This document shows positions 5,385-7,253 of a stretch of 7,253 bases of DNA, one piece after another. The stretch covers positions 1 to 7,253 of the forward strand of contig JAKFXU010000382.1 in assembly GCA_021731215.1 (NCBI GenBank), given 5' to 3'. Position 1 is the stretch's first letter; every line of letters begins with the position of its first letter. The position numbers and the translations under genes were made by a program. This stretch comes from Rhodoferax sp. Lineage in GTDB: Bacteria > Pseudomonadota > Gammaproteobacteria > Burkholderiales > Burkholderiaceae_C. The notes under the pieces are model-generated. The model saw only the letters and a list, made by a program, of their open reading frames with translations, did no database searches and was not told where the DNA came from.

Positions 5385-5828
5385 TCAGGGTCGAATGTAG
5401 GCCCAGCCTTCGCCTTGACGTTTCATGAGTGCCACCACCCCGGCCGGAACATAGCTGCTGGCGGCATGCATATCGGCTTTGCTGAGTTTTTGGACCGTCA
5501 TGGTGTTTTCACAGGCCACCATCTGAATGCCGGACTGGGCTGCTTCCGCTACCCGGTTGCTGATCGGGGCATCGGCTTTGAGCATGCCGATACCGGGGCC
5601 ATAAGCCACGATTTCAATATCGACTTTGCTGGTACCCAGCTCTTGCTGCACGTTTTTGGCGTTGTTGAGGGCCAAATTCCATTTGGCCGCATCACCGTCG
5701 CTGACCTGAAAAATGACTTTGGCTCTGGGCAGCGCGGCGGTCTGCGCCGCCACCCCCAGGGTGAGGGTGGCGCTGAGGGCCAATACGGCGGCGCGCAGGA
5801 ATGCTTTACGGCTGATTGATGTGTTCAC
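5385..5828 (-). CDS. Exported DsrE/DsrF-family protein
   Basis: The gene encodes a 147-residue protein of the DsrE/DsrF-like family (small alpha/beta proteins linked in some members to sulfur-relay chemistry; most exported members have no known reaction). Residues 1-28 form a clear Sec signal: basic start with Arg7-Lys8 and Arg12, a hydrophobic AAVLALSATLTLG core, and a likely cut after VAA. The mature part shows KVIFQVSDGD (40s), NVQQELG (60s), VDIEIVAYGPGIGML (about 69-83) and the conserved GIQMVACENTM with the only cysteine, Cys106. I chose the GTG at 5826-5828 because it overlaps the dehydrogenase stop as GTGA and has GGAG about ten bases upstream; an ATG at 5849 would precede the signal peptide with dehydrogenase codons. 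The overlap implies translational coupling. A periplasmic location is inferred; the partner and reaction are unknown. Confidence 0.85.
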   Translation of the reverse strand: MNTSISRKAFLRAAVLALSATLTLGVAAQTAALPRAKVIFQVSDGDAAKWNLALNNAKNVQQELGTSKVDIEIVAYGPGIGMLKADAPISNRVAEAAQSGIQMVACENTMTVQKLSKADMHAASSYVPAGVVALMKRQGEGWAYIRP

Positions 5829-7253
5829 TTTTGAATGTCTCCAATGCAAAGGTACTTGATCTCGACGTAGTCATCCATGCCGTGGTGCGAGCCCTCGCGG
5901 CCCAATCCCGACTGTTTGACACCGCCGAATGGTACATGTTCTGTCGCAAGTATGCCGACGTTGATGCCGACCATGCCGTACTCCAGCGCTTCGCTAACGC
6001 GGAAAATGCGCCCGACGTCGCGGCTGTAGAAGTAGCTGGCCAGGCCGAACTCGGTGTTGTTGGCCGCATCAATGGCCTGCTGCTCGGTCTTGAAGCGGAA
6101 CACCGGTGCGAACGGGCCGAAGGTTTCTTCCTTGGCGCACAGCATGTCGGCGCTGGCATCCGAAATGACCGTCGGTTCAAAAAACTGCCCCTGCAGTTTG
6201 CTGCCACCGGCCATCACTTTGCCGCCCTTGGCCACGGCGTCGGCCACATGGCGGCTGACCTTGTCAACGGCGGCGTCCTCGATCAGCGGGCCCTGCAGCA
6301 CGCCCTCTTCAAAGCCGTTGCCGACCTTGAGCGCCTTGACCTTGGCCGCGAATTTGGCAACGAATTGCTCGTAGACGCCGTCCTGCACGTAAAAGCGGTT
6401 GGCGCAGACGCAGGTCTGGCCGGCGTTGCGGTATTTGCTGAGCATGGCGCCTTCGACCGCCGAGTCGATGTCGGCGTCGTCGAACACGATGAAGGGGGCA
6501 TTGCCGCCCAATTCGAGCGACATCTTCTTGACGGTGGGCGCCGACTGCGCCATCAGGATGCGGCCGACTTCGGTCGAGCCGGTGAAGCTGATGTGGCGCA
6601 CCACGTCGCTGGCGCAAATCACCTTGCCCACGGCGATCGAGTTATTGCTGTCAGCCGTGATCATGTTCAGCACCCCGGCCGGGATGCCGGCGCGCAGCGC
6701 CAGCTCGGCCGCCGCCAGCGCGGTCAGCGGGGTCAATTCGGCCGGCTTGATGAGCACGGTGCAGCCGGCCGCCAGCGCCGGCGCCACCTTGCGCGTGATC
6801 ATGGCCAGCGGAAAGTTCCAGGGCGTGATGGCGGCGCACACGCCGATCGGCTGCTTGATCACCAGCAGGCGGCGGTTGTTGTCGAACTGGGGCAGGGTCT
6901 CGCCGTTGACGCGCTTGGCTTCCTCGGCAAACCACTCCACAAAACTGGCGCCATAGGCGACTTCGCCCTTGGCCTCCGGGAACGGCTTGCCCTGTTCGGC
7001 GGTCATGATGCGGCCCAGGTCGTCCTGATTGGCCATCAGCAGGTCAAACCACTTGCGCAGGATGATGCTGCGCTCCTTGGCGGTCTTGCTGCGCCAGGCC
7101 GGCCAGGCGGCATTGGCGGCCGCGATTGCCGTTTCGGCGTCTGCGGGCCCGAGGTTGGCGACGTCGGCCAGTTTGTGACCGGTGGCGGGGTCGAGGATGT
7201 CAAACCGACTCGATCCCTTGACCCACTGGCCGTTGATCAGCGCGTCGGTCTTG
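5825..7253 (-). CDS. gabD: Succinate-semialdehyde dehydrogenase (GabD type), N-terminus cut by the window
   Basis: This cytosolic aldehyde dehydrogenase should oxidise succinate semialdehyde to succinate with NAD(P)+, the last step of GABA and related catabolism leading into the TCA cycle. The frame is open from the window end (first full codon 7250-7252) to TGA at 5825-5827, giving 475 residues; alignment from memory with E. coli GabD (482 residues) suggests about seven are missing. Visible in order: INGQWV, DPATG, TAKERS, TAEQGKP, ITPWNFPLAM (catalytic Asn), FTGSTEVG (Rossmann loop), LELGGNAPF (catalytic Glu), GQTCVCANR with the nucleophilic Cys followed by Val-Cys, EETFGP, and FGGVKQSGLGREGS. 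The VCANR stretch and the ending YVEIKYLCIG favour GabD over general aldehyde dehydrogenases; a related semialdehyde such as glutarate semialdehyde is an alternative. The ATG at 7036 is internal, since the conserved N-terminal region precedes it. KPAE replaces the KPAS of E. coli GabD at the cofactor pocket. The downstream dsrE-like gene overlaps by four bases. Confidence 0.9.
   Translation of the reverse strand, partial: KTDALINGQWVKGSSRFDILDPATGHKLADVANLGPADAETAIAAANAAWPAWRSKTAKERSIILRKWFDLLMANQDDLGRIMTAEQGKPFPEAKGEVAYGASFVEWFAEEAKRVNGETLPQFDNNRRLLVIKQPIGVCAAITPWNFPLAMITRKVAPALAAGCTVLIKPAELTPLTALAAAELALRAGIPAGVLNMITADSNNSIAVGKVICASDVVRHISFTGSTEVGRILMAQSAPTVKKMSLELGGNAPFIVFDDADIDSAVEGAMLSKYRNAGQTCVCANRFYVQDGVYEQFVAKFAAKVKALKVGNGFEEGVLQGPLIEDAAVDKVSRHVADAVAKGGKVMAGGSKLQGQFFEPTVISDASADMLCAKEETFGPFAPVFRFKTEQQAIDAANNTEFGLASYFYSRDVGRIFRVSEALEYGMVGINVGILATEHVPFGGVKQSGLGREGSHHGMDDYVEIKYLCIGDIQK

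Noticed and set aside
5164..5400. Plus-strand open frame reading GAGDGNRTHAICLGSKSS through the tRNA
   Set aside because: This is the well-known false protein from the antisense of tRNA genes; the tRNA fold accounts for the sequence.
6399..6956. Plus-strand 185-codon frame opposite gabD
   Set aside because: Antisense shadow of a strongly conserved dehydrogenase; no domain or start signal.
1..7253. CRISPR array, integrase, toxin-antitoxin or defence operon
   Set aside because: No regularly spaced repeats, no integrase motifs and no recognisable antitoxin. The two ATPases could come from an accessory system, but both are broken and have no partner genes.

Overview
The window looks like a piece of a betaproteobacterial chromosome, most likely Burkholderiales and probably near Comamonadaceae such as Rhodoferax or Polaromonas. 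This rests on the GC-rich coding style, the protein wording and the insertion-sequence types; no lineage marker gene is present, so the genus is a guess. It divides into two intact edges around a middle of about 4.5 kb made of broken genes and mobile DNA.

Left edge (1-804): the C-terminal two thirds of a fold-type I PLP aminotransferase (plus strand). The first 38 bases form a perfect fold-back palindrome, so the extreme left end is probably an assembly or library artefact. Bases 622-804 lie between two convergent genes, and I see no gene or convincing terminator there.

Middle (805-5249): a stack of decayed genes. The C-terminus of a type I-secreted RTX calcium-binding protein (minus) is cut at a TTAA site by an IS5-like element, of which only the left part remains (1287-1638). 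That remnant is cut by an IS1634-family element (1639-3848) with 15-bp perfect terminal inverted repeats. The IS1634 transposase is itself interrupted near its C-terminus by a 234-bp MITE-like element (1852-2085) with 17-bp perfect inverted repeats and a 5-bp target duplication; conceptual removal restores a 584-residue transposase. On its other side the IS1634 element cuts an AAA_14-type ATPase gene, which also carries a frameshift in an A9 run. Upstream of that gene are two 19-bp direct repeats 44 bp apart. Next comes the C-terminal part of a second, unrelated AAA ATPase that has lost its P-loop.

Right edge (5214-7253): tRNA-Gly(CCC) with a terminator hairpin and a TATAAT box, then a two-gene minus-strand operon. 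The upstream gene encodes a succinate-semialdehyde dehydrogenase (GabD type, N-terminal few residues outside the window). The downstream gene, overlapping by GTGA, encodes an exported DsrE-family protein. These two genes and the tRNA look intact. The decayed region lies on the 3' side of the tRNA, as expected for a tRNA-adjacent accessory region, but no integrase or attachment repeat is visible.

The most interesting item is the nested MITE. It is a well-delimited small transposon whose termini match neither IS in the window, so its mobilising transposase lies elsewhere.
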